From JBDHAC01 sp039589195 (lineage in GTDB: Bacteria; Gemmatimonadota; Gemmatimonadetes; Palauibacterales; Palauibacteraceae): a stretch of 64,000 nt of DNA. The stretch is from assembly GCA_039589195.1 (NCBI GenBank), contig JBDHHV010000001.1, forward strand, positions 62,001 through 126,000, read 5' to 3'. Below are positions 1 to 8,573 of this stretch, in pieces. Numbering within the stretch: the stretch's first letter is position 1; the number at the start of each line of letters is the position of its first letter. The position numbers and the translations under genes are program-made. Under the pieces are notes generated by a model. That model made no database searches. It worked only from the letters and a program-made list of their open reading frames with translations, and was not told where the DNA came from.

Positions 1-192
1 CGTATACGTCACGTCGCGCGCGGTGGGCCGGCCTCCCGTGGCCACCAACCTCCCATCCCATCCGATCAGCGCGCGGAGGGTGCTGCTGCAAGTTTCGGGT
101 CCCTGGCACAACTCCACGCCGGACATAGAGATGCGAGTGAACGTGCCGGTTCGTGCGTGGCTCAGGTTGCCACGCAGGGGGCAGGATGCGGG
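1..192. other. Left-edge stretch, no assignable gene
   Basis: No gene can be supported here. On the minus strand an ATG at 124-126 opens a reading frame that stays open to the left edge (about 42 codons, beginning MSGVELCQGPETC). It could be the N-terminus of a gene running off the window, but I recognise no family. The rest is the downstream flank of the minus-strand ATPase gene that ends at 193. Confidence 0.3.
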
Positions 193-1887
193 TTAGGGCG
201 AGACCTGAAGAGTGCGGAGGCGGTTGAGGGCCTTGGCCAACTCCTGCGGGCGAGGCATGGCGAGCTCGGGGCTGGACTCGATCGCGATCAGTCCCTCGTC
301 GCGTGCCCTCGAGACCGCTTCGTGCACGAGGGCATGCACCGGCGCCGCGCCGTCACACATGGACCGGAGCTCCGCGAGCATCGCGCCGATGGCCCGCGCC
401 TGCCCGTAGTCGATGAGCTGCTCCACGGCGCCCAAGTCCAACTCCGTGCGGCCGAACTGGAGGGCGTCTGCGGCCCGGGTCTTGATGGCGGTCTTTCCGT
501 CCCGGCGGCGTGCGTCGAAGCTCTCGGGTCGCGGGACCCGGTGGGTCGGGCGCAGGGCGTGATCGGGCTCGCCGATCCGCCGGCCCGTCGGGTGCTCCGT
601 GGCCACCCGCCGCGCGGCCTCCGTGACCAGATGGGCACGGTACTCCTCCATGAGGAGCACTGTGTCGGCCACGTCGAGGTAATCGCCCCCCCCGCCGGTC
701 ACGAGGATCGTGCTCACCCCCAACCCGAGCAGCTCGTGCACGCGGTCGATCAACGGGGTAATGGTCTCTCGCTCCACCAGCTCCTGCATGCGCGCATCGC
801 GAACCATCAGGTTGGTGGCGCAGGTGTCCTCGTCCATCAACAGGAGCGAGGTGCCCGCTTCGAGCGCCTCCATGATGTCGGCGGCGAGGCTGGTACTGCC
901 GGACGCGTCCGGGGTGGAGAAGCTCGCAGTGTCGCGGGCGAGGGGCAGGTCATGGATGAACGGGCGCAGATCGACTCCCGACACGGCTCGGCCATCTTCG
1001 CTGCGCACCTTGACGGCGTCGGCGGCCGTCACGGTCCATTCGCGCCCGTCCCCGGGGGTATGCGGGAATACGCCGAATTGGAGCGCTTCGAGGAGCGTGG
1101 TCTTCCCATGGAAGCCTCCACCCGTGACGACCGTGACCCCGGCGGGGATCCCCATCCCCTCCACCTCGCCGTGGTGCAGCGTGCCGAGGGTCACGCGGAG
1201 CTCCCCTGGGCCCTCGAACGGGAGGGCCCCTTCGAGCGGGTCGTGGCTGACGCCGCTCTTTCTCGGAAGCATGCTGCCGTTTCGGACGAACGCGACGAGA
1301 CCGCTCTCCGCGAGGCGAGCTTGCAGGTAGCCGTGATCTTCGGTGGTCCGGATCCAGCTCCATGCGAGCTCCTGATCGAGGCGATCCCAGCGCACGGTGT
1401 CGAAGGCACGTGGCAGGTGCTGTGTGAGGAGTTCGGCCGCCGAGCGTCCGAGGCAGCGTCGTCCAGCGGCGGGTAGCCCGGCGCGGAAGCGGAGCGTGAG
1501 TCCTCCGGCATCTATGGAGCAGCCGGCGCGCGCCACGACGATGGGACTGTCGACGCTGACGAACACCAGCCCCGACTTCCCCGAGCCGCCCACTCGCGGG
1601 AGGGTCTCGCACGATCGCTTGAAGGTGCGCAGCAGGAAGTCGCACAAGCCGATTCTCCGGGGGGTGGTCGACCAGGCATCATCGGGGATCCCGTGGACGT
1701 GGGTGGGCAAATCGAGGCGCAGCTTGCTGGGTGTCGCGAACGGATCTCCCTGCACGTGGTCGATGTGCAGCGTGAAGTCATCTCCCGACCACTCGCCCTT
1801 CGCTCGCTTGTATGCGCGGTACCCCTGGCCGTCGACCCCGTGGAGAAGACGGCGTAGCTCGTCGAGCGATCCGGTGCTATCGGTCAC
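193..1887 (-). CDS. ABC-class P-loop ATPase (COG3044 type)
   Basis: 564-residue cytosolic protein matching the 'predicted ATPase of the ABC class' family. A Walker A-like loop GGGFHGKTT lies near residue 254, an ABC-signature-like ASGSTSLAADI segment follows about 75 residues later, and a Walker B with acidic pair, LLLMDEDT, lies near residue 346. The His in the P-loop and the DEDT ending are typical of this family and unlike transport ABC ATPases. No membrane segments or permease partner are present, so transport is unlikely. The cellular role of the family is unknown to me. The gene lies 24 bp downstream of the DinB-like gene on the same strand, so the two are probably co-transcribed. Confidence 0.85.
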   Translation of the reverse strand: MTDSTGSLDELRRLLHGVDGQGYRAYKRAKGEWSGDDFTLHIDHVQGDPFATPSKLRLDLPTHVHGIPDDAWSTTPRRIGLCDFLLRTFKRSCETLPRVGGSGKSGLVFVSVDSPIVVARAGCSIDAGGLTLRFRAGLPAAGRRCLGRSAAELLTQHLPRAFDTVRWDRLDQELAWSWIRTTEDHGYLQARLAESGLVAFVRNGSMLPRKSGVSHDPLEGALPFEGPGELRVTLGTLHHGEVEGMGIPAGVTVVTGGGFHGKTTLLEALQFGVFPHTPGDGREWTVTAADAVKVRSEDGRAVSGVDLRPFIHDLPLARDTASFSTPDASGSTSLAADIMEALEAGTSLLLMDEDTCATNLMVRDARMQELVERETITPLIDRVHELLGLGVSTILVTGGGGDYLDVADTVLLMEEYRAHLVTEAARRVATEHPTGRRIGEPDHALRPTHRVPRPESFDARRRDGKTAIKTRAADALQFGRTELDLGAVEQLIDYGQARAIGAMLAELRSMCDGAAPVHALVHEAVSRARDEGLIAIESSPELAMPRPQELAKALNRLRTLQVSP

Positions 1888-1911
1888 GATCGTCCGCTCA
1901 GCCGCGCTCGC

Positions 1912-2484
1912 TCACCAGCCCATCCGAGCCCGGAGCGACGTGATGTGAGCGACGTGGTGCGCCCCGTGCCAGGCGTACAGCTGAAGGAGCACGTCGAGGT
2001 CCATCTCCCCTAACTCGGGGTGGTCCAGCCGGCGCCGATAGTCGTCGTGCGAGAGCGAGCGGAGCCACGGCACCCACCGAGCGTGCAGCGCATCGAGCAG
2101 GGCGAGCGACACCTCGATCGGGGCATGCCGGGCGTCAGCCAGCTCGCCCCAGGCGGCCTCTTCGTACGTGCGGATCGTGGGGACGTCTTCCGTCACGGTG
2201 AGCTTGAAGCGCATGTAGCTGTTCAGATGGCTGTCCGGGACGTGGTGCACCACCTGTCGGACCGTCCACCCTCCGGGACGATACTCGGTGTCCAATTGCA
2301 CCTCGTCGAGCCCGTCGACGGCGGCCCGGAGCGCGGCGGGTGCCGCGGCGATCTCGTCCCACATCCTCTCGCGGTCCTCCGCGCTTAGCGTCTCTCGCGG
2401 GGAGAACCGTCCTATCGGGAATCGGAGGCCTTCGAGATCGTCCTCACGGGGGTTGGCTGTACCCTGATGGTTCGTCTCTTTCAT
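1912..2484 (-). CDS. DinB/YfiT-like metal-dependent enzyme
   Basis: 190 residues with the four-helix DinB/YfiT fold signature. An N-terminal segment FPIGRF is followed by RPGGWTVRQVVHHVPDSH near residues 70-87, and a C-terminal YAWHGAHHVAHI supplies the other His ligands of the usual metal site. The family includes putative thiol transferases and metal-dependent hydrolases related to bacillithiol transferase BstA/YfiT. The substrate here cannot be told from sequence. It is full length for the family. It probably forms a two-gene unit with the downstream ABC-class ATPase. Confidence 0.85.
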   Translation of the reverse strand: MKETNHQGTANPREDDLEGLRFPIGRFSPRETLSAEDRERMWDEIAAAPAALRAAVDGLDEVQLDTEYRPGGWTVRQVVHHVPDSHLNSYMRFKLTVTEDVPTIRTYEEAAWGELADARHAPIEVSLALLDALHARWVPWLRSLSHDDYRRRLDHPELGEMDLDVLLQLYAWHGAHHVAHITSLRARMGW

Positions 2485-2641
2485 ATGTCCCGTTGGTGTC
2501 GGAAGAAGCTGATCGCGCTGGGGGTCACATTATCACGCACGAGCCATGGCGCGTCGAGTGATCGGGGTGCATCGTTGTCCCGCGGGCGCGGCGTCCCGAC
2601 GCTCGACCCGGTTCCGATTTTCCCGGCAAGGAGCGCAGGTC

Positions 2642-3085
2642 ATGGGTAAGACGATCGGTAGCGTGATCCTGGGGTACCTGGTGATGGTCGTCGTGGTTTT
2701 CGGAACTTTCTCCATCGCCTTCCTCGTGCTCGGGACCGGGGGTTCGTTTCAGGAGGCATCGTACGACATCTCCAACCTGTGGATCGTCGTGAGCATCGTC
2801 CTCGGATTCATCGCCGCCGTCGTGGGAGGGTCGGTGTGTCTCGCCGTGGCCCGGGAAGTGAGAGCGGCGCATATCCTCGCCCTCGTCGTGATCGTGCTGG
2901 GGATCGTGTTCGCGCTCCCGCAATTGACGGGGGGGATCGAGGACCCGGGCCCGAGAGCAGAAGACGTGACGACGTTCGAAGCGATGCAGAGCGCCCAACA
3001 GCCCACGTGGCTGGCGCTGTTGAACCCGGTCATCGGGGCGGCCGGTATCTTGACCGCAATCCGGCTCAAGAAGAAGACGGCCTGA
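2642..3085 (+). CDS. Small four-helix membrane protein, unknown function
   Basis: 147 residues, almost entirely hydrophobic. Four likely membrane segments lie at about 5-30, 45-70, 75-95 and 120-142, and the protein ends in a basic RLKKKTA tail. I recognise no family motif. The ATG at 2642 is preferred over an in-frame ATG at 2546 because the extra 32 residues are Arg-rich and unlike a membrane protein N-terminus. It is divergent from the DinB-like gene, sharing about 160 bp of upstream DNA, and convergent with the glycosyltransferase gene that follows. Confidence 0.6.
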   Translation: MGKTIGSVILGYLVMVVVVFGTFSIAFLVLGTGGSFQEASYDISNLWIVVSIVLGFIAAVVGGSVCLAVAREVRAAHILALVVIVLGIVFALPQLTGGIEDPGPRAEDVTTFEAMQSAQQPTWLALLNPVIGAAGILTAIRLKKKTA

Positions 3086-3142
3086 CCCGCCGCTCGGGGC
3101 ACGTCACCGGGCCGGTCTCCCGGAGTCTCCCGCTCCGACCGT

Positions 3143-4807
3143 TCACTCGAGCGCGTACACACCCAGAATCTTTCGTCCGCCTACCTCGAGCGCCCACACC
3201 TCGTTCGTGTATGGGAACTCTTTCAGAACGTACGGACGATACTCACGAAGGAAACGGAAGTTCGAGAGGAGATAGGTGGCGTCTTCGAGCTCGACGAAGC
3301 GTAGCCTGTTCCGATCTTCCGGCGCGAGGATCTGGCCGCTCAGATCGCCCGGCATGTTGGCCGTGCTGACAGCTATCACCCCGCTGCCGTCGCGCTCCAG
3401 CAGGTACTCCAACCCCTCGCGGTACGACAGACCCCAATAATCGAGCTCGAATGGATGACCATCGTCCGAGAGGATGTTCCCTTCGCCGGCCAGGGCGTTG
3501 AAGTACACGTGCTGGTGAGGATGATTCACCACCATCCAGCGCACGGTACCCAGGATACTCACGCCCATGATGGCCCCGGCAGTGATCCCGAGGGCCATCC
3601 GTCCGCGACTCGGACCGGGCCCGAGACTCGGATCGGGCCCGCCGCTCGGACCGGGCTCGCGGCGAACGGTGCGGGCGCAAACGGAGACCCCACGCAGCGC
3701 GATCATCAGGAAGGCCGGATACACGAAGTACATGTGCCGCCACCCGTCGTACAACACCGATCGTAGCAGGATCGCGCTGGCTATCGGAACGAGCAGCAAC
3801 GTCACGTAGATGAGGTCTTCGCTGTTTCCCCGCTCGCTCCACGTGCGGGCCTTCGAGGTCCAGACCGCGTTGAGCAGGCTCCCTGCCCCTACAAAGAAGA
3901 GGGCCAGGTAGAGGATCGGGGTCGTCACACCGATCCACACCGGCACGTAGTGCCACGGGAGCTCGGAAGACAGCATGAACTCGCCCCTGTAGAGAACCGT
4001 GGATTCCCACCGAAACCGGCTCATGTTGCGGAAGGCTTCGGCGAAATTCCCTATCGGGTCGGACCACAGGTAGGGCCAGAACGCGGTGGTGAGCAACACG
4101 AGAGCCGCGAGGTAGGCGAGGGTGATCACGCCGACTCTTCTCGGTCGTGTGGGTGACAGCGTCCGACTCGCGAAATCCAGGCCGATCACCACGAGGGTGA
4201 TCGCTGGAATGAGAACCCCGACGATCCGCGTGCTGACCGCGGCAGCGCTCGCCACGGCGTGGAGCGCGACGTTGAGAACGGATGGATCGCTGCGAAGTCT
4301 CTGCAGCGTGTACACGGCCACGATGAGCACCGACAGGAAACCGATGTCCTTGGAGTTGAAAAAGGAGTGCGCGAAGATCCTCGGTGACGCGATCAACAGA
4401 GCACACCCAATGAGCGCGATCCACCACCGTCCGAATCTGTTCTTCGCGAGGAAGAAGAAGGCGATGCTCGCCCCCCAGAAGATCAGAAAGGTGGCCAGGT
4501 GACGCGCGTGATGCCTGTCTCGGCTGTCGTCGAGCCCGAGTGTTGTTTCCAGGGCGTACAGCGGCAGCTCGACGAACACGCCGTAGTCCCGGTCAGGGTA
4601 AGTGTGGATCTGGGTCTCGAGCTCGGTCGGACTGCGGATACCGAGCACCTGAGCGACCTGGCCCGTGACATACCGTGCGCTGATCTGACCATTGCGGCGG
4701 TTGTGCCCTTCGTCCCACGAAACGCCGTAATCGTCGAACGCGAGTAGCCCGACGACCAGGTAGAGGGTAAAGAAGGAAACCGTGAAAAGCTTCGAGCCGC
4801 GACTCAT
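3143..4807 (-). CDS. GT-C fold membrane glycosyltransferase (GT39/ArnT-like)
   Basis: 554 residues with an N-terminal membrane segment followed by the loop DDYGVSWDEGHNRR. It contains the Asp-Glu pair that GT-C enzymes of the PMT/ArnT kind use for catalysis. About ten further hydrophobic segments follow and a soluble C-terminal part of roughly 130 residues. The family transfers sugars from polyprenyl-phosphate donors at the outer face of the membrane. The acceptor here is unknown. A Gly/Pro/Ser low-complexity loop near residue 390 is encoded by an 18-bp tandem repeat. A second GT-C protein lies at 61.2 kb. Confidence 0.7.
   Translation of the reverse strand: MSRGSKLFTVSFFTLYLVVGLLAFDDYGVSWDEGHNRRNGQISARYVTGQVAQVLGIRSPTELETQIHTYPDRDYGVFVELPLYALETTLGLDDSRDRHHARHLATFLIFWGASIAFFFLAKNRFGRWWIALIGCALLIASPRIFAHSFFNSKDIGFLSVLIVAVYTLQRLRSDPSVLNVALHAVASAAAVSTRIVGVLIPAITLVVIGLDFASRTLSPTRPRRVGVITLAYLAALVLLTTAFWPYLWSDPIGNFAEAFRNMSRFRWESTVLYRGEFMLSSELPWHYVPVWIGVTTPILYLALFFVGAGSLLNAVWTSKARTWSERGNSEDLIYVTLLLVPIASAILLRSVLYDGWRHMYFVYPAFLMIALRGVSVCARTVRREPGPSGGPDPSLGPGPSRGRMALGITAGAIMGVSILGTVRWMVVNHPHQHVYFNALAGEGNILSDDGHPFELDYWGLSYREGLEYLLERDGSGVIAVSTANMPGDLSGQILAPEDRNRLRFVELEDATYLLSNFRFLREYRPYVLKEFPYTNEVWALEVGGRKILGVYALE
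3607..3660. repeat. Three imperfect 18-bp tandem repeats inside a GT-C gene
   Basis: Three head-to-tail 18-bp units (3607-3624, 3625-3642, 3643-3660) of the form gactcggaccgggcccga, differing at a few positions. On the coding (minus) strand they encode a Gly/Pro/Ser-rich stretch in a loop between membrane segments. The 18-bp period preserves the reading frame, so copy number could vary without disrupting the protein. Confidence 0.75.
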
Positions 4808-4878
4808 TCCCTCGTCAATCCCGCTCTCGTCACCCGCCCTGCCTTAGTTTGGCGTCAGAGGTTACCGCCGGCCACCCG

Positions 4879-6459
4879 CTAGCGCTCGGGCGCTGGTCTC
4901 CACTCTACCGGAGGTAGCACGACCTTTTCCGGTAGGTCCGACATGTCTCCGGTCGTGACGAACCGTTCGAGCGCCAGACGGAACTCGTCCGACGCGGCGA
5001 GCGCCTCGCTGAGCGCCCCGTGCGTCCCGCGCTCTATCAGCACGAATCGACGCACCTTGAAATGAGGGGCGAGCTCGAGCGCGTTCTCGAGCGGCGTCGA
5101 GATGTCCCAGTTCCCGTGCACGATAACCGTCGGGATGTCCGTGTCGAAGTTCTCCCGGAACTCGTCTCCGAGGTCAGCGTCCCATGCGGGGCACGTCACC
5201 TGATAGAACCAGCCCAGGTTGCCTACCACCTCCACGCCCGGATCCTCCAGCATCCGCCCGGCGCGGGCGGGGCTGATCCCGGAGCCGCAATCGAGCATGA
5301 AGAACGCCGCGGTCGGGAGGCCGGGCGCACGGGTCCGACTTGCGAGCTGGCGATTGGCGGGCACCCGGAAATCGCCCTCGTGGAGCCGGAGGATGTCCGC
5401 GGGCCACCCGGCCATCCGATGCCCCCGCAGGCTCGGGCTGAAGCCGCCCGACAGCGCCCGGAAATCGTCGCCGGTGAGGATCACGTCGACCGAATCCCGT
5501 GACCCGGGTCGCTTGATACGAACCGCGATCGGCTCGGAGTCGGCGCGCTCGATCAGCTCGCGGAAGGCGGCGAGGAGCCCACCCTCGGGCATCCGATCGC
5601 CAAGCGCGCCCGAAGCCTCGGCGTCCGCCGCCGTCCGCTCCAGAGCCTTCAGGACCCACCCGGGCATGTCGTAGGTGTGGTCGGGCCCCTCCATGCCGTT
5701 CAGGACTGTGCGCTCGACGATCTCCGGGTAATACCGCAGTACGGTCATCCCCCAGTGCGATCCAAAGCTGCCGCCATGGATCTGGATCTTCTCGTAGCCG
5801 AGCGCTTCGCGGACATCATTCACATCGGCGGCCGCCTCGATCACGGTGAGGCCGCTGAGATCGAGGCCTGCCGCCTCCCACTTCGCCCGGCACCGTCGCG
5901 CGGCGGCGAGCATCTGGGTGGCGCGTGCCTCGAGGGTGGGCTCGACGTCGGGGCCCAACGGCTCCGCGGACTCGCACGCGGTGTCGGGCGCCGAGGAGCC
6001 GATCCCGCGCTGGCCCACGACGACCACGTCGGCGAGGTGAAGGCGCGGCGCGATGTACTCCTCGAAGAATCCCTCTCGCCCGAGCTGGCTCCCGAACCCG
6101 GGCCAGCCGGGACCGCCGTTCAGCCGGAAGATGGGAGGCGTCGAGGGGTCCGCCTCCGAACCCGCGGGGAAGCGGTGGAACTCGAGCGCGATCACGCCCG
6201 CCCCGGGAGTAGACCGGTTGGCGGGCACATACAGCACGCCCCGCTCGGCTTCGTATACGGAGCCGTCTTCGCGGGGAATCTCGACCGTAGTGAGCAGGAG
6301 TGTGCCGGGTGGGTGCGCTTCCACCTCCGAACCCGGCAGAGGCTCCTGTGTCTGGGACGCGAGGCTGCCGGGTACCGAAGGCAGGAGCAGGAGTGCCAGG
6401 AGCGAGAGCGCCCTGGCTGTACGTGGGGACGGGCCTAGGCTCATGTGGGAATCCGTCAT
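4879..6459 (-). CDS. Exported alpha/beta hydrolase, proline-iminopeptidase-like with TAP-like C-terminus
   Basis: About 526 residues. A signal peptide (hydrophobic core LSLLALLLLPSVPGSLAS) leads into the mature protein. The oxyanion-side motif NGGPGWPG lies near residue 120. The nucleophile elbow GGSFGSHWG, near residue 230, fits GxSxG. The acidic residue is in NWDISTPLENA and the His in ERGTHGALSEA at the C-terminus. This layout is that of the prolyl aminopeptidase/tripeptidyl aminopeptidase-like hydrolases, which release N-terminal residues from peptides in the periplasm or outside the cell. The start at 6459 is chosen for an AGGA about 12 bases upstream. ATGs at 6444 and 6531 are alternatives. 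Confidence 0.8.
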   Translation of the reverse strand: MTDSHMSLGPSPRTARALSLLALLLLPSVPGSLASQTQEPLPGSEVEAHPPGTLLLTTVEIPREDGSVYEAERGVLYVPANRSTPGAGVIALEFHRFPAGSEADPSTPPIFRLNGGPGWPGFGSQLGREGFFEEYIAPRLHLADVVVVGQRGIGSSAPDTACESAEPLGPDVEPTLEARATQMLAAARRCRAKWEAAGLDLSGLTVIEAAADVNDVREALGYEKIQIHGGSFGSHWGMTVLRYYPEIVERTVLNGMEGPDHTYDMPGWVLKALERTAADAEASGALGDRMPEGGLLAAFRELIERADSEPIAVRIKRPGSRDSVDVILTGDDFRALSGGFSPSLRGHRMAGWPADILRLHEGDFRVPANRQLASRTRAPGLPTAAFFMLDCGSGISPARAGRMLEDPGVEVVGNLGWFYQVTCPAWDADLGDEFRENFDTDIPTVIVHGNWDISTPLENALELAPHFKVRRFVLIERGTHGALSEALAASDEFRLALERFVTTGDMSDLPEKVVLPPVEWRPAPER

Positions 6460-6721
6460 CTCGTCGTCCTGCATTCGACCCCCGTGTCTCGTCTCGAGGT
6501 GTAGGTCGCGTGTCACGTGCCCCAGGGTCACCCGAGGTGTCCGAGTTGATGGAACCGATCCCCGGCTGGTCGGGGGCGCAAGCGAATCATGGTCATCCCG
6601 CTGGATCCTGAAGGGCCCTACGGGCGCTTGCCGCTCGGAGTTTGATTCCGTTGATTGGAACGGGGGGGATGTGTGTGGGCGACGGGTGACTCAGGTCCCG
6701 ATGACCGCCGGGGGTGGGACG

Positions 6722-7135
6722 ATGGCCTACACGATCAGACGCGTCGATTACTTTTACACATCCGTACGAGATCAGCCGGGCTCCGCGTACACGCTCCTGG
6801 CCGCGCTCGCCGATCAGGGGATCAGCCTCGTCGCGTTCACCGCGGTGCCGGTCGGGCCGAGCCGCGCACAGCTCACCCTCTTTCCCCACGATTCGGGACA
6901 GCTCCAGAGGGCTGCCAAGAAGGCCGGGATGCAGCTGGATGGGCCGAACCCGGCTTTATTGGTCCAGGGCGATGACGAGCTCGGGGCGCTCGCGAAGGTC
7001 CACCAGCGACTGTATCAGGCGAACGTCAACGTGTTCGCCTCGAGCGGGGTGGCGGACAACAGCGGGAGCTACGGCTACATCCTGTACGTGAAGCCCGAGG
7101 ACTACGAGCGAGCGGCGGCGGCGCTGAAGGTCTAA
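6722..7135 (+). CDS. Small ACT-domain-like protein
   Basis: 137 residues beginning MAYTIRRVDYFYTSVRDQPG. The pattern YFYTSVRDQPGSAYTLLAAL, then a strand-loop with SLVAFTAVPVG, resembles an ACT ligand-binding domain. A second related half begins DELGALAKVHQRLYQANVNVFASSG. ACT domains bind amino acids or other small ligands. No catalytic domain is attached, so this is probably a stand-alone sensor or regulator. The ATG at 6722 begins the conserved part. The frame is open further upstream but that part looks non-coding. A single gene, flanked by oppositely oriented neighbours. Confidence 0.65.
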   Translation: MAYTIRRVDYFYTSVRDQPGSAYTLLAALADQGISLVAFTAVPVGPSRAQLTLFPHDSGQLQRAAKKAGMQLDGPNPALLVQGDDELGALAKVHQRLYQANVNVFASSGVADNSGSYGYILYVKPEDYERAAAALKV

Positions 7136-7180
7136 ACGGAATCGCTGGACACACATGTAGCGCCAACAAGGGCCCTCGAG

Positions 7181-7212
7181 CGACCCACCAGAGTTCTTCA
7201 GCGGCCTCCTAG
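7181..7212. repeat. Solo end of a MITE-like element at a stop codon
   Basis: These 32 bp match the right terminal inverted repeat of the element at 31428-31755 at 27 of 32 positions and end in the same CCTCCTAG. The CTAG at 7209-7212 includes the stop codon of the YcaQ-like gene. No matching inner region or opposite end was seen nearby, so this looks like a lone or decayed end. Confidence 0.55.
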
Positions 7213-8435
7213 GCGAGCTTCCCCTTCCAGCCCCGCGGGAGCTTCAGGTCATCGGCCCCCGTGAACTCGGCCAGGCTGGCCAGCGACTCGCGGAGGCCGG
7301 TGACGAACCCGCTGCCGCCGTCGAACCCCTCCTCCAGGTGCAGCGACTTGATCTCCAACAGACCGCGATCGCGGTGCAGCTTCGGGTCGAGCCGCCCCAC
7401 CAGCCGGCCCTCGTGCAGGATGGGGAGCACGTAGTAGCCGTACTCGCGCTTGGCAGGCGGGACGTAGATCTCGATCCGGTAGCGGAAGTCCAGCAGCTCC
7501 TCCGCGCGCTCCCGCCGCCACAGCAGGGAATCGAAGGGACACAGCAAGGTGGTGCCCGCTGGGGCGGACAACGCGTCGAGTCCGTCCAGATGCTCGGGAA
7601 GCGCGTAGCACGAGCCGCGCACACCGTCCACGCGCACCGTCACGATCCGCCCTTTCCTCAGGTTGCGCGCGATCACGCGTTTCCGATCGGGGGCCTTGAG
7701 GCTCGGCGCCGTCCAGTAGTTGAGCAGGTGCCGCTCGCTCGCGATCCCGTTGCCCGAGAGCCCGATCAGGAGCCAGCTGTCCTCGAACTCGGTCGGGGTC
7801 GCGACATCCCCCTCCGGATAGACCCGTTCCGCCAGGTCGTACACGCACCGGAAGTGGCGACGCTCACGGACCGCGACCCGTCCGTCGTGCCACAGCAGCT
7901 TGAGTGAGCGCTTGTCCTCCTTCGGCATCGGCATCGCGCCCCCGAGCAAGCGCGGATCGCCGAGCTTCTCGTTCGTTCGCTCGAAGTCGGCGCTCTCGAG
8001 CGGACCCTCCGCTCGCAGCCGCTTGAGGACACGACGCTTCGACGCGATCGAGGTCGCGTACACCGACCACCACGCCTTCCCGCTCCAGCTCTTGGGCGGA
8101 AAGCGTCGCATGCGGCGCCGCCCGAGAGGGAGGTGCGAGATCGGAAGAATCGAGGCTTCGTGCCCCCAGTACTCGTACGCGGCCGCGTCTCGATACAGCC
8201 ACCGATCGATCTTCTTGCGGTCGTACGCGCCGAAGCGGCTCCACAGGGTCAGATAGTGCGCGCGATCGAGCACGTTGATCGTGTCGAGCTGGAGGGCGCC
8301 GGTGCGCTCCAGGTGATCGGTCAGGTTGGCGCGCGTCAGTGACTCTGATCCACGCGGGCGATCGAGACCTTGCCGCTGGAACCAGAGCCGGACGGCGCTC
8401 TCGCGATCGACGCGGGGCGGAGACGTGGATGCCAT
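7209..8435 (-). CDS. YcaQ/AlkX-like winged-helix DNA glycosylase family protein
   Basis: 408 residues of the HTH_42/YcaQ family, whose characterised members unhook DNA interstrand cross-links or excise alkylated bases. The segment LQLDTINVLDRAHYLTLWSR near residue 48 carries the QxD motif reported as catalytic in this family. Downstream are the conserved EYWGHEASILP and the C-terminal LCPFDSLLWRRERAEELLDF. The start is set at 8435 (MASTSPPRV) because the 36 residues upstream in frame look non-coding. The stop codon lies in a MITE-related end. The following pilin-like gene is on the same strand but 138 bp away. Confidence 0.85.
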   Translation of the reverse strand: MASTSPPRVDRESAVRLWFQRQGLDRPRGSESLTRANLTDHLERTGALQLDTINVLDRAHYLTLWSRFGAYDRKKIDRWLYRDAAAYEYWGHEASILPISHLPLGRRRMRRFPPKSWSGKAWWSVYATSIASKRRVLKRLRAEGPLESADFERTNEKLGDPRLLGGAMPMPKEDKRSLKLLWHDGRVAVRERRHFRCVYDLAERVYPEGDVATPTEFEDSWLLIGLSGNGIASERHLLNYWTAPSLKAPDRKRVIARNLRKGRIVTVRVDGVRGSCYALPEHLDGLDALSAPAGTTLLCPFDSLLWRRERAEELLDFRYRIEIYVPPAKREYGYYVLPILHEGRLVGRLDPKLHRDRGLLEIKSLHLEEGFDGGSGFVTGLRESLASLAEFTGADDLKLPRGWKGKLA

Positions 8436-8573
8436 GGCGTACGTATAACGCACGCCGACGCTTTCCGCATGCAGACAGGGAGTGTGCCGGCCGAGTGAGG
8501 AAGCGCGAGGGCCGGCGGCGTGGTTGGGAGGCTGGGAGGCCACCGCCAGGCCCTCACGCCGAGCTGTAGAGCG

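Noticed and set aside
157..1476. Long plus-strand open frame antisense to the ABC-class ATPase
   Set aside because: It mirrors the minus-strand gene, has an Arg/Gly/Pro-rich composition and no family motif. GC-rich genes commonly leave open frames on the other strand.
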